5,846 bases of DNA, taken from the NCBI GenBank assembly GCA_038248985.1, contig JBBRWV010000170.1, positions 1-5,846 of the forward strand, given 5' to 3'. A program made the translations under genes and the position numbers. This DNA is from JBBRWV01 sp038248985. Its GTDB lineage: Bacteria; Planctomycetota; Phycisphaerae; WQYP01. Shown piece after piece: positions 1-5,772 of the stretch (positions are counted from its first letter, which is position 1; each line of letters opens with the position of its first letter). The notes below the pieces were generated by a model that was not told where the DNA came from, ran no database searches, and saw only the letters and a program-made list of their open reading frames with translations.

Positions 1-42
1 GATGGCGGTGAGGGTGGGACGGGCGGTTTTGTGGTGGTGCAT
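1..42 (-). CDS. Possible 5' end of a divergent gene leaving the window (14 codons)
   Basis: Reading the - strand from an ATG at 42-40 gives MHHHKTARPTLTAI, which stays open to the window edge. An AGGA sequence at 54-51 lies 8 bases before the ATG, a sensible ribosome-binding position. Eleven of the 13 codons after the start end in C, the same bias as the other - strand gene (DUF4159) in this window. No family can be recognised from 14 residues. The competing reading is a + strand gene whose last 20 codons end at TAA 61-63; its predicted tail (ending HGGVPRG) is glycine-rich and could simply reflect the G-rich DNA. Both are weak; the - strand reading is preferred because of the start, ribosome-binding site and codon agreement. 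Confidence 0.3.
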   Translation of the reverse strand, partial: MHHHKTARPTLTAI

Positions 43-82
43 GGGGGGGTTCCTAGGGGGTAAGGGGGGGGTGGAGGGGGGG
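43..82 (+). other. Four-tract G-quadruplex motif
   Basis: Four runs of guanine lie close together: 43-49 (7 G), 56-60 (5 G), 64-71 (8 G) and 76-82 (7 G). They are separated by TTCCTA, TAA and TGGA. This fits the usual G-quadruplex rule (four tracts of three or more G, loops of 1-7) with unusually long tracts. Further runs follow at 88-94 and 98-101. The possible ribosome-binding site of the leftward gene lies inside the first loop, so in its transcript that site would be flanked by C-runs. Confidence 0.6.
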
Positions 83-209
83 CATGAGGGGGGGTCAGGG
101 GTGGTATAACCGAGAATGGAGGGGATTAAAAGGGCGGGGACCGGGAGGAGGAGGGAGAGGGGTTGGAGGGGGCGTTTCGCGGAGGGGAGGGGTGGGGTAT
201 AGTTGGGGG
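43..209. promoter_or_regulatory. G-rich divergent spacer upstream of mutL
   Basis: This stretch is overwhelmingly G on the + strand, with very few C. It probably carries the mutL promoter and perhaps that of the leftward gene. Two AT-rich hexamers stand out: TATAAC at 105-110 (5 of 6 matches to a -10 box) and TATAGT at 198-203, just ahead of the chosen mutL ATG. Neither has a convincing -35 partner at normal spacing, so no promoter is asserted. The mutL frame is open from an ATG at 84, but the 42 residues it would add are a glycine/arginine-rich string matching nothing in MutL, so it is treated as non-coding. Confidence 0.4.
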
Positions 210-2192
210 ATGAGCGAAAAGGATTCCAGCGCGGCGGGTGGAAGGGAGGAACGGAGGGGGCGGGGGACGATTCGGGTGCTGCCGGAGGCGCTGATCAACA
301 AGATTGCGGCGGGGGAAGTGGTGGAACGGCCGGCGTCGGTGGTGAAGGAACTTTTGGAGAATGCGATTGATGCGGGGGCGACGGCGGTGCAGATCCGGGT
401 GGAGGAGGGCGGGCGGACGCTGATACGGATTGCGGATAACGGGAGCGGGATTCCGCCGGAGGAGGCGGCGCTGGCGTTTGCGCAACATGCGACGAGCAAG
501 ATCCAGACGGTGGAGGATTTGTTTGCGATCTCGACGATGGGGTTTCGCGGGGAGGCGCTGGCGTCGATTGCATCGGTGAGCCATGCGACGATGACGACAC
601 GGACGCATGACCGGGCGCAGGGGGTGCGGATCGAAGTGAAGGATTCGCTGGTGTCGGGGGCGGTGCCGTGCGCGGCGTCACCAGGGACGACGATTGAGAT
701 TCGGGATTTGTTTTACAGCGTACCGGCGCGGCGGAAGTTTTTGCGGACGGACGCGACGGAGTTCGGGCACATCCATGAGATGGTGCTGCGGACGGCGCTG
801 CCGAACCCGCAGGTGGCGATTGAGCTGTCGCACAATGGGCGGAGCGTTTTGGATTTGCCGGCGACGGAGAAGCCGCTGATCCGGGTGAGCGAGGGGCTGG
901 GTCGGGAATATCACGAGCATCTGATCGCGGTGGATTTTGCGGAGCGGGATGTGGCGATACGGGGGTTCATCGGACAGCCATCGCTGGCGCGGGCGACGGC
1001 GAAGTATCAGTATATTTTTCTGAACGGGCGCTACATCCGGGACCGGTCGATTTTGCATGCGGTGAAGGAGGCGTACCGGGGGTTGATTGAGCCGGCGAGC
1101 CAGCCGATGGCGGTGCTGTTTGTGGAGATGGACCCGGAAGCGTTTGATGTGAACGTGCATCCGCAAAAGACGGAGGTGCGGTTTCGGGATTCGGGCGGGA
1201 TTTACCGGGTGGTGCTGGCGGCGCTGCGGGAGAAGTTACTGGGGAGTGATTTGACGCCGCAGGTGAAGACGGCGAATCGGTTTGATGGCCCCACGGGTCC
1301 GGGCGCGTCTCACTCGCCTGCGACGGGCGGACAATTTACGTCGAGCCCCCCCACCGCTGGCGGCGGGTATGGGAGGTCGCAGGGTTCGAGCGGGTTTGAG
1401 GGCGGGCAGTTGTCGCGGCCGTCGATCAGCGAGACGCGGGAAGTGATTGCGGAGTTTTTCAAGCAGGCGCCGGCAGCGCAGCCGCGGTTGGCGTTTGGGG
1501 TGGAGACGGGGGCGCGGCGGGAGCCTTCGCCGATAGAGGATCCAAGTCGGATGACTTTGAACGAGGGGTCAGGGGTGAGGGGTGAGGGAACAGCGCTGGA
1601 GAATTTGCCGGCGAGTGCGGCGGCGTGGCGGTTTGTGCAGTTGCACAATACGTACATTGTGGCGGAGACGGGGGATGGGCTAGTGATCATTGATCAGCAC
1701 GCGTTGCATGAGCGGATCATTTATGAGGAATTGTTTGCGCGGGCGACGCGCGGGCCGCTGGAGGGGCAGCGGTTGTTGATACCGGAGGTGCTGGCGGTGG
1801 GTCCGCGGCAGTTGGGGGTGCTGGAGCAGGTGAAGGGGCTGCTGATGAAGTTGGGGATTGAGGTGGCGGCGTTTGATGCGCAGTCGGTGGCGGTGCATAC
1901 GTTTCCTTCGCTGCTGTCGAAGGTGTCGCCGCGGGAGTTTTTGCGGGATTTGCTGGATAAGTTGCTGGAGGTGGGGAGCAAGCTGACGCCGGAGGAGTTG
2001 CTGCACGAGGTGCTGGACATGGCGTCGTGCAAGGCGGCGGTGAAGGCGGGGTATGCGTTGAGTCCTGATGAGATCGCGGCGTTATTGGAGCGGAAGGGTC
2101 AGGTGGATCGGTCGAGCAATTGCCCGCATGGTCGGCCGACGACGCTGCGGTTGACGATTGGAGACTTGGAGCGGCAGTTTAAGCGGAAGTGA
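210..2192 (+). CDS. mutL: DNA mismatch repair protein MutL, endonuclease type
   Basis: MutL is the ATP-driven matchmaker of cytoplasmic mismatch repair: it couples mismatch recognition by MutS to strand incision and removal. The 660-residue protein starts at ATG 210, about 20 residues before the conserved LPEALINKIAAGEVVERP block. The N-terminal GHKL ATPase has KELLEN (E47 and N51, matching E29 and N33 of E. coli MutL), DNGSG (76-80), ATSK (94-97) and GFRGEAL (111-117). The transducer domain ends with NVHPQKTEVRF; K320 matches the conserved ATP-contacting lysine. A Gly/Ser/Pro-rich linker spans about 350-470. The C-terminal domain has DQHALHERIIYE (495-506), an exact DQHA(X)2E(X)4E metal-binding endonuclease motif, backed by ASCKAAVKAG (C607) and CPHGRP (638-643). 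QRLLIP (520-525) resembles the sliding-clamp-binding motif. This predicts a self-nicking MutL as in organisms without MutH. Start choice is the only real uncertainty: there is no clear ribosome-binding site, and TATAGT at 198-203 could imply a leaderless transcript. G-ending codons dominate. Confidence 0.96.
   Translation: MSEKDSSAAGGREERRGRGTIRVLPEALINKIAAGEVVERPASVVKELLENAIDAGATAVQIRVEEGGRTLIRIADNGSGIPPEEAALAFAQHATSKIQTVEDLFAISTMGFRGEALASIASVSHATMTTRTHDRAQGVRIEVKDSLVSGAVPCAASPGTTIEIRDLFYSVPARRKFLRTDATEFGHIHEMVLRTALPNPQVAIELSHNGRSVLDLPATEKPLIRVSEGLGREYHEHLIAVDFAERDVAIRGFIGQPSLARATAKYQYIFLNGRYIRDRSILHAVKEAYRGLIEPASQPMAVLFVEMDPEAFDVNVHPQKTEVRFRDSGGIYRVVLAALREKLLGSDLTPQVKTANRFDGPTGPGASHSPATGGQFTSSPPTAGGGYGRSQGSSGFEGGQLSRPSISETREVIAEFFKQAPAAQPRLAFGVETGARREPSPIEDPSRMTLNEGSGVRGEGTALENLPASAAAWRFVQLHNTYIVAETGDGLVIIDQHALHERIIYEELFARATRGPLEGQRLLIPEVLAVGPRQLGVLEQVKGLLMKLGIEVAAFDAQSVAVHTFPSLLSKVSPREFLRDLLDKLLEVGSKLTPEELLHEVLDMASCKAAVKAGYALSPDEIAALLERKGQVDRSSNCPHGRPTTLRLTIGDLERQFKRK
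1565..1588 (+). repeat. GGGGTSAG-type simple repeat inside the mutL linker
   Basis: The sequence begins GGGGTCAGGGGTGAGG and continues with another GGGTGAGGG, a run of 7-8 base near-repeats. Its first 13 bases (GGGGTCAGGGGTG) recur exactly at 91-103, upstream of mutL. Within mutL it encodes roughly EGSGVRGEG (residues 452-460) in the variable linker, where insertions are tolerated. Similar 'SPLTPDPS'-encoding strings on the opposite strand are, from memory, common as interspersed repeats in planctomycetes; that part is not checked here. Confidence 0.5.
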
Positions 2193-2197
2193 GGGCG

Positions 2198-2281
2198 GGG
2201 TTGAACGACGAAGGCACGAAGATTACGGGGGAAAATGGCTACAAAAGACACGAAAGACACGAAATTGGGGGTGGGTTTTGG
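2198..2281 (+). repeat. Interspersed repeat, copy 1 (shorter)
   Basis: It begins GGGTTGAAC six bases after the mutL stop and matches the element at 2326-2416 almost base for base. It has two parts: a GAAGGCACGAAGATTACGGG block, then two tandem GACACGAAA units (2247-2255 and 2256-2264) followed by TTGGGGGTGGGTTTTGG. Relative to copy 2 it lacks 7 bases near the left end, one fewer CACGAGG-like subunit. The few other differences are substitutions. The translated string ATKDTKDTK in one frame and FVSFVSFVA on the other strand are typical spurious ORF products of this repeat type. Confidence 0.85.
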
Positions 2282-2325
2282 GGGCTGCATTTTTGACACG
2301 ACGACACGACGGGGGGACGCGACGA

Positions 2326-2416
2326 GGGTTGAACCACGAGGCACGAAGGCACGAAGATTACGGGAAAAAATGGCCACAAAAGACACGAAAGACACGAAAT
2401 TGGGGTTGGGTTTTGG
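2326..2416 (+). repeat. Interspersed repeat, copy 2 (longer)
   Basis: This is a direct repeat of 2198-2281, 128 bases further on. It has three CACGA-type subunits at its left end (2335-2357, period 8), then the ATTACGGG block, an ATGGCCAC stretch, and GACACGAAA twice at 2382-2390 and 2391-2399. The 44 bases between the two copies (2282-2325) contain GACACGACGACACGACGGGG, another short repetitive string of similar style. No terminal inverted repeats or transposase are seen, so it is not an insertion sequence. It may be a non-autonomous intergenic repeat; whether it acts in RNA or as a protein-binding site is unknown. Confidence 0.85.
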
Positions 2417-2450
2417 TTTTTGGATTCCTTTGCGGGCAGGAGGAATGATG

Positions 2451-2470
2451 ATTTGAAATTTGAAATTTGA
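2451..2470. repeat. ATTTGAA tandem repeat, about 3 units
   Basis: ATTTGAAATTTGAAATTTGA is a perfect 7-base repeat with nearly three units, and is strikingly A+T-rich for this G+C-rich locus. Each AAATTT is self-complementary. It sits between the long interspersed repeats and a small palindrome, which suggests a composite repeat cluster. The opposite-strand reading (SNFKFQI) is, from memory, another string commonly seen in planctomycete intergenic repeats. Confidence 0.75.
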
Positions 2471-2483
2471 GGCGGCGACGACG

Positions 2484-2497
2484 CAACCTGAAGGTTG
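2484..2497. repeat. Perfect palindrome CAACCTGAAGGTTG (6-bp arms, 2-base centre)
   Basis: CAACCT and AGGTTG are exact reverse complements separated by GA, followed by TACTACGAGCGGGAGG. No T-run follows, and a 2-base loop is sterically tight, so it is a poor intrinsic terminator for mutL. It looks more like the core of another short interspersed repeat or a dimeric protein site. Function unknown. Confidence 0.55.
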
Positions 2498-2743
2498 TAC
2501 TACGAGCGGGAGGACCCGTGGCGGAAACAAATTTCCTATCAGTCGTTCACGGCCTTTCGGGCCACCAACAGCCAATGAAAACACAAGGACTTACAGGTTT
2601 GCGAGCGGGCGATATCCGGTATTTTCAGAGCAGTGAACTTCTTGGCCCCCTCTTAAACTCCAGGAAACAGTGTGCGCGTGGAATCACGCGGTGTGGTGGC
2701 GACCAATGCCAAGGAGGGGGCGGATCGGCGCAATGCGGGGTAC
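2498..2743. other. Unassigned intergenic stretch upstream of the hydrolase gene
   Basis: No gene, tRNA or known riboswitch was recognised here. It contains a weak 4-bp hairpin, GGCCTTTCGGGCC (2551-2563), and a fairly A-rich segment around 2565-2595. From GTG 2672 the hydrolase frame is open, giving a 41-residue N-terminal extension. An AGGA at 2662-2665 lies 6 bases before that GTG, so this earlier start cannot be excluded, but the added residues match nothing known to me. Confidence 0.4.
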
Positions 2744-2771
2744 TGCACAAATCTCGGCAGGACGTTACAAT
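2744..2771 (+). promoter_or_regulatory. Possible sigma-70-like promoter for the hydrolase gene
   Basis: TACAAT at 2766-2771 matches the -10 consensus at 5 of 6 positions. TGCACA at 2744-2749, 16 bases upstream, matches the -35 consensus at 4 of 6. Initiation near 2778 would give a leader of about 17 bases that just includes the AAGGAG at 2784-2789. If real, it would rule out the earlier GTG start at 2672. Planctomycete promoters are poorly defined, so this is tentative. Confidence 0.3.
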
Positions 2772-2783
2772 TTCGCTCCACAC

Positions 2784-2789
2784 AAGGAG
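2784..2789 (+). promoter_or_regulatory. Ribosome-binding site AAGGAG that decides the hydrolase start
   Basis: AAGGAG lies 5 bases before ATG 2795 and 11 bases before a second in-frame ATG at 2801. A third ATG at 2791 is out of frame. This is the strongest Shine-Dalgarno sequence on the + strand of the window and supports starting the protein at MSMKVF. Confidence 0.75.
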
Positions 2790-2794
2790 TATGT

Positions 2795-5080
2795 ATGTCG
2801 ATGAAAGTTTTTCCCGGAGCGGATGAAGCAACGCCTTCAAGATCGCAGTATTTTTCGTGGATCAACCATACGAATGAGGGACCGACGGAAGCGCAAACGC
2901 TGGCGAACCTGGCGTTTTTCAAATATCTGCATGATGAGTTCGGCATGGTGCTGGATATCTATGCGTTTGATGCCGGCGCGGTGGATGGGGCGAAGTTTTA
3001 CGGATCGACGGAGTCGGAACGTTTTCGCCGGCAGTTTCCGCGCGGGTTCGGGCCGGTGTATGCGGCGGCGAAGTCGATGGGGACCCGACTGGGCATCTGG
3101 GGCGGTCCGGACGGCTTCGGCGACAGGGCAGAGCAGGCGCAAAAGCGGACGGAAATGATGGTTTCGTTCTGCCGCGATTATGAGTTTGCGTTGTTCAAGT
3201 TTGATGGGGTCTGCGGCGAATTGCCGGAGGAGAATCGGCGGCATTTCGTGGAGATGATGAAGCAGTGCCGGGTGCATTCGCCGGATTTGATTCTGTTGAA
3301 TCATCGGCTCAAGCTGGGGGATGAGGGGATGAAACACGCAACGACATTTTTGTGGGAGGGCAACGAGACATACATTGACGCCCTTATGGTGAACACTGAA
3401 TGCGCGACACACAATCGCGGTGCAGCGCTGTCACGCGGGCTGCCGCCCGACTTGAAGCGGCTGTGCGAGGATCATGGCGTGTGCCTGTCATCGTGCCTGG
3501 ATTACTGGGAAGACGAACTGGTCCTGCAGGCGTTTAATCGATGTCTGATCCTGGCGCCGGAGTTGTATGGCAGCCCGTGGCTATTGCGTGATGACGAGTT
3601 GCCGAAGCTGGCGCGCATTTACAATCTGCACCGACGTTATCGCGACATTCTGGTGAAGGGCATGGTGCTGCCGGCGGAGCGGTTCGGCCCTCATGCGGTG
3701 AGCCGCGGTGATGCAGAGACGCGACTGATTACGCTGCGTAATCTGACGTGGGAGCCGGTGCGGTATTCCGTGGCGCTGGATGGAACGATCGGGCTGGGGG
3801 GCAACGGCGCGGTGACGCTGCGGCGTTTGCATCCGCATGAGTGTGACCTGGGGAAACATGCGATGGGCGCCACCGTGGACGTGGAAGTGCTGCCGTTCCG
3901 CACGTGCCTGCTGGTGGCAAGCATCAAGGCGATCGAGGAGATCGCCGTGCGCGGCTGCGCGTACGAAGTGGTGCGAAATGTGCCGGGCCAACCGGTGGTG
4001 ATCGACCTGCTGGGGATGCCAGGCACGCGTGCGAATGTGGAGCTGCCGGATGGTGAGAAGCGGCGTGTAGACTTCGGCGGCACCGCGCTGAAGACGTCGT
4101 GGCATCGCAAGATCGCAGACATGACGCCCACGGAAGTACCCGCCGATGCCGAGGCGTTGTACGAAGCGACGTGCTTTGCAGCCGACAGCAACGCGTTGGA
4201 AGTGCGTGAACTGGGGCGTTCGGGGCCGACGCAGATACCGGAAGTGCAGGCGGCACGAGATGCGTTTTTCAGCCAACCAACGTTTCGGCGGCGGTTCCTA
4301 TGGGATCGGTTCTTGTTTGATGATGATGCGGATACGGCGTTTGCGGTGTGCCGGCGATGGTCGGATGTGCCGGATGTGCGGGTGCGGAGGGGTGCGTTCC
4401 GGCTGGATTTCGGACAGGCGATCCAGATCGACCGGCTGCTGTTGGAGTGCGGGCACGATCAGTTCCTCGCGCCGTTCAAATCCGAGGAAGGCGTGCGATG
4501 CGAGGTCTCGGCGGATCTGAGAACATGGCGAACGTTCATCGGTTTTGCAAGCACCAACATCGAGGTCCACATTGCCGGTGATGAGCCGATCCGCTATGTA
4601 CGGTTCGAAGGCACGCCGGAACTCGTACGGCACGTGCGCGGCTACAGGCGCGGCGTCGCGTTGCAGCGTTCCAAATGGCGGGCGTCAAACCTCTTCGCGC
4701 AGTACCGCACGGCGGTGGCGAAGCACGCGTGGTCGGCAACGTTTACGCTGGAAGAGGTGGCACCCGGTGCGTACCTGGCGCTGGCGATGCATGGACCGCA
4801 CGGATCTGAGCTGGCGCACGTGGGCGTCCGCACGGTAAAGGGCTACATGGGCGCGGCACGTCGCGCTCCATCCTTCTATTCGAACACATGGGAAGTGCCG
4901 GTGCGGCCCACCGAAGGCAACCACACTTTCTTCTTTCCGCTCACGCAGGAGCACCTGGGCGTGCCCATGGAAGCGTTCGCGTTTGTGCTCAACGGCGGCA
5001 ACGAAGAGGTGCAGCCGAAGCTGTGGCTCACGGCCTATCCGATCCCACTGGTGCGGCAACGCATCACGCTGTCGCGGTAG
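2795..5080 (+). CDS. TIM-barrel glycoside hydrolase, alpha-galactosidase-like, with C-terminal beta-sandwich domains
   Basis: This 761-residue protein probably cleaves a glycosidic bond, but its substrate cannot be read from the sequence. Residues about 10-290 look like a (beta/alpha)8 barrel of the alpha-galactosidase superfamily (GH36/GH27 style). The strand-end segments are QYFSWINHTNEG, LDIYAFDAG (53-61), LGIWGGPDGFG (99-109), FKFDG (D137, in the position of the KxD nucleophile), LLNHRLKLG (N169-R171), FLWEGNE (E188), ECATHNRG (202-209) and CLDYWEDEL (D236, E239, D240). D236 or a neighbour could be the acid/base. After LYGSPWLLRDDEL comes a helical pair closing the barrel. A beta-sandwich begins near R310 (LITLRNLTWEP). 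Residues about 489-635 resemble a discoidin (F5/8 type C) domain, with FRLDFGQAIQIDRLLLE from 535, VRFEG at 602 and SKWRASNLF at 626. A last beta-rich domain runs to 761. No signal peptide or membrane segment is seen from either candidate start, so it may be cytoplasmic, unusual for such a multidomain enzyme. The fold call is fairly sure; the enzyme activity is not. Confidence 0.8.
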   Translation: MSMKVFPGADEATPSRSQYFSWINHTNEGPTEAQTLANLAFFKYLHDEFGMVLDIYAFDAGAVDGAKFYGSTESERFRRQFPRGFGPVYAAAKSMGTRLGIWGGPDGFGDRAEQAQKRTEMMVSFCRDYEFALFKFDGVCGELPEENRRHFVEMMKQCRVHSPDLILLNHRLKLGDEGMKHATTFLWEGNETYIDALMVNTECATHNRGAALSRGLPPDLKRLCEDHGVCLSSCLDYWEDELVLQAFNRCLILAPELYGSPWLLRDDELPKLARIYNLHRRYRDILVKGMVLPAERFGPHAVSRGDAETRLITLRNLTWEPVRYSVALDGTIGLGGNGAVTLRRLHPHECDLGKHAMGATVDVEVLPFRTCLLVASIKAIEEIAVRGCAYEVVRNVPGQPVVIDLLGMPGTRANVELPDGEKRRVDFGGTALKTSWHRKIADMTPTEVPADAEALYEATCFAADSNALEVRELGRSGPTQIPEVQAARDAFFSQPTFRRRFLWDRFLFDDDADTAFAVCRRWSDVPDVRVRRGAFRLDFGQAIQIDRLLLECGHDQFLAPFKSEEGVRCEVSADLRTWRTFIGFASTNIEVHIAGDEPIRYVRFEGTPELVRHVRGYRRGVALQRSKWRASNLFAQYRTAVAKHAWSATFTLEEVAPGAYLALAMHGPHGSELAHVGVRTVKGYMGAARRAPSFYSNTWEVPVRPTEGNHTFFFPLTQEHLGVPMEAFAFVLNGGNEEVQPKLWLTAYPIPLVRQRITLSR

Positions 5081-5081
5081 A

Positions 5082-5759
5082 TTATAATGAACCACCATCC
5101 GCGGCTTTTGGTGGTGGGGTTGGGCTGAACGAAGGAGAGGGGAGTGGTGGAGTGGAGGGTTGAGTTGTGGACTCGGTTGCGGGTGGGGTGTTGGTGAGGG
5201 GTTGGGGGAGGTCTTTGAGGGGCCAGAGGAGGAGGTTGCGGGCGAGGAGTTCGGCGCTTGTGGGGGCATAGCCGGCGATGCCCCAGGTGTTGGTGCCGCG
5301 GAGGCCGCTGGTGAGGTCGTCGGGGGCGAAGATGACGGCGAGTTTGTTGTGGAGGGAGAGGGCGTGGAGGTTGGGAGTTTCGGACTTGCCGTGGGTGAGG
5401 TGCCAGAATTTACGGTAGTCGATTTTTTTGATGGCGGCGGCCTGGGGGATGAAGGCGGAGAAGAGGGGGTGCTCGGGCATGAGGGGGACGAGTTGGTCGT
5501 CGGGCCAGACGCGTTTGACGAGGGCGGCGACAGAGGTGTTGAAGGCTTCGCTGCGGCCGGAGGAGTCGATGAGGAAGAGTCCGCCGCGGCGGGTGAATTC
5601 GCGGAGCGCGGTAACTTCGGCGTTGGTCCCATCGCGGTTGGTGGTGCCGGTGAGGTGGGCGACGGCGTATGGAGGATCGGCGGGGAGCGGGAGCTGGGCG
5701 AGGCCGGTGAGAGCACCGAGCAAGAGGAGGAGGAATGCGAAGAAGAGTGCGCGGGGCAT
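5082..5759 (-). CDS. Short secreted DUF4159-domain protein
   Basis: The 225-residue product starts with a clear signal peptide: MPRA, a hydrophobic core at residues 5-17 and a likely cut after LTGLA (21), so it is predicted to be exported. Residues 31-183 match the DUF4159 pattern as I know it: YAVAHLTGT, NAEVTALREFTRRGGLFLID (47-65), a segment resembling 'S.AF...V..L.KRVWPD', EHPLFSAF (96-103), NKLAVIFAPDDLTSGL (138-153) and WGIAGYAPTSAELLARNLLLW (159-179). The domain's biochemical role is unknown; its fold is thought to resemble class I glutamine amidotransferases. Family members usually have about 60-80 more residues before the LTG motif; here the signal peptide is followed almost at once by it, so this is a minimal or N-terminally shortened form. 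The last 45 residues are a Pro/Ser/Thr-rich tail, probably disordered. It converges on the hydrolase gene with one base between stops. C-ending codons dominate, unlike the + strand genes. Overlapping ORFs in other frames lack these motifs. Confidence 0.85.
   Translation of the reverse strand: MPRALFFAFLLLLLGALTGLAQLPLPADPPYAVAHLTGTTNRDGTNAEVTALREFTRRGGLFLIDSSGRSEAFNTSVAALVKRVWPDDQLVPLMPEHPLFSAFIPQAAAIKKIDYRKFWHLTHGKSETPNLHALSLHNKLAVIFAPDDLTSGLRGTNTWGIAGYAPTSAELLARNLLLWPLKDLPQPLTNTPPATESTTQPSTPPLPSPSFSPTPPPKAADGGSL
5091..5115. terminator. Weak hairpin in the convergent junction
   Basis: ACCACCA (5091-5097) pairs with TGGTGGT (5109-5115) around an 11-base loop. It starts 11 bases after the hydrolase stop and lies inside the last codons of the opposing DUF4159 gene. 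No run of T follows on either strand, so it is not a classical intrinsic terminator. It could still slow or protect the hydrolase transcript's 3' end. Confidence 0.25.
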
Positions 5760-5767
5760 GATGGTGG

Positions 5768-5772
5768 ACCTC
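5768..5772 (-). promoter_or_regulatory. Ribosome-binding site GAGGT for the DUF4159 gene
   Basis: On the - strand GAGGT (5772 to 5768) lies 8 bases before the ATG at 5759-5757. This supports the start that gives an intact signal peptide. Between here and the window edge (5773-5846) no convincing promoter was found; TACACT at 5803-5798 is a weak -10 candidate without a -35 partner. Confidence 0.6.

Noticed and set aside
84..209. N-terminal extension of MutL from ATG 84
   Set aside because: The 42 extra residues are glycine/arginine-rich output of G-rich DNA, with no MutL counterpart; ATG 210 places the conserved block at the normal distance from the start.
2201..2416. CRISPR array
   Set aside because: There are only two copies of 84-91 bases with internal subrepeats and a single 44-base spacer, no short uniform repeats and no cas genes.
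2235..2456. 73-residue + strand ORF with MATKDTKDTKLG twice
   Set aside because: It is a translation of the two interspersed repeat copies, with no ribosome-binding site and no protein-level features beyond the repeat.
2551..2563. GGCCTTTCGGGCC as a terminator for mutL
   Set aside because: The stem is only 4 bp, no T-run follows, and it lies over 350 bases after the mutL stop.
2099..2584. 161-residue - strand ORF containing FVSFVSFVAIF twice
   Set aside because: It overlaps the mutL 3' end and is made of the intergenic repeats read in reverse; the internal duplication simply reflects the DNA repeat.
2498..2794. Riboswitch or small RNA upstream of the hydrolase
   Set aside because: No known aptamer pattern or long stable stem could be found by eye; the stretch is left unassigned.
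4685..5716. 343-residue - strand Pro/Ser-rich ORF
   Set aside because: It is a shifted frame of the DUF4159 gene that continues antisense to the hydrolase; composition is low-complexity and the true frame has a signal peptide and domain motifs.
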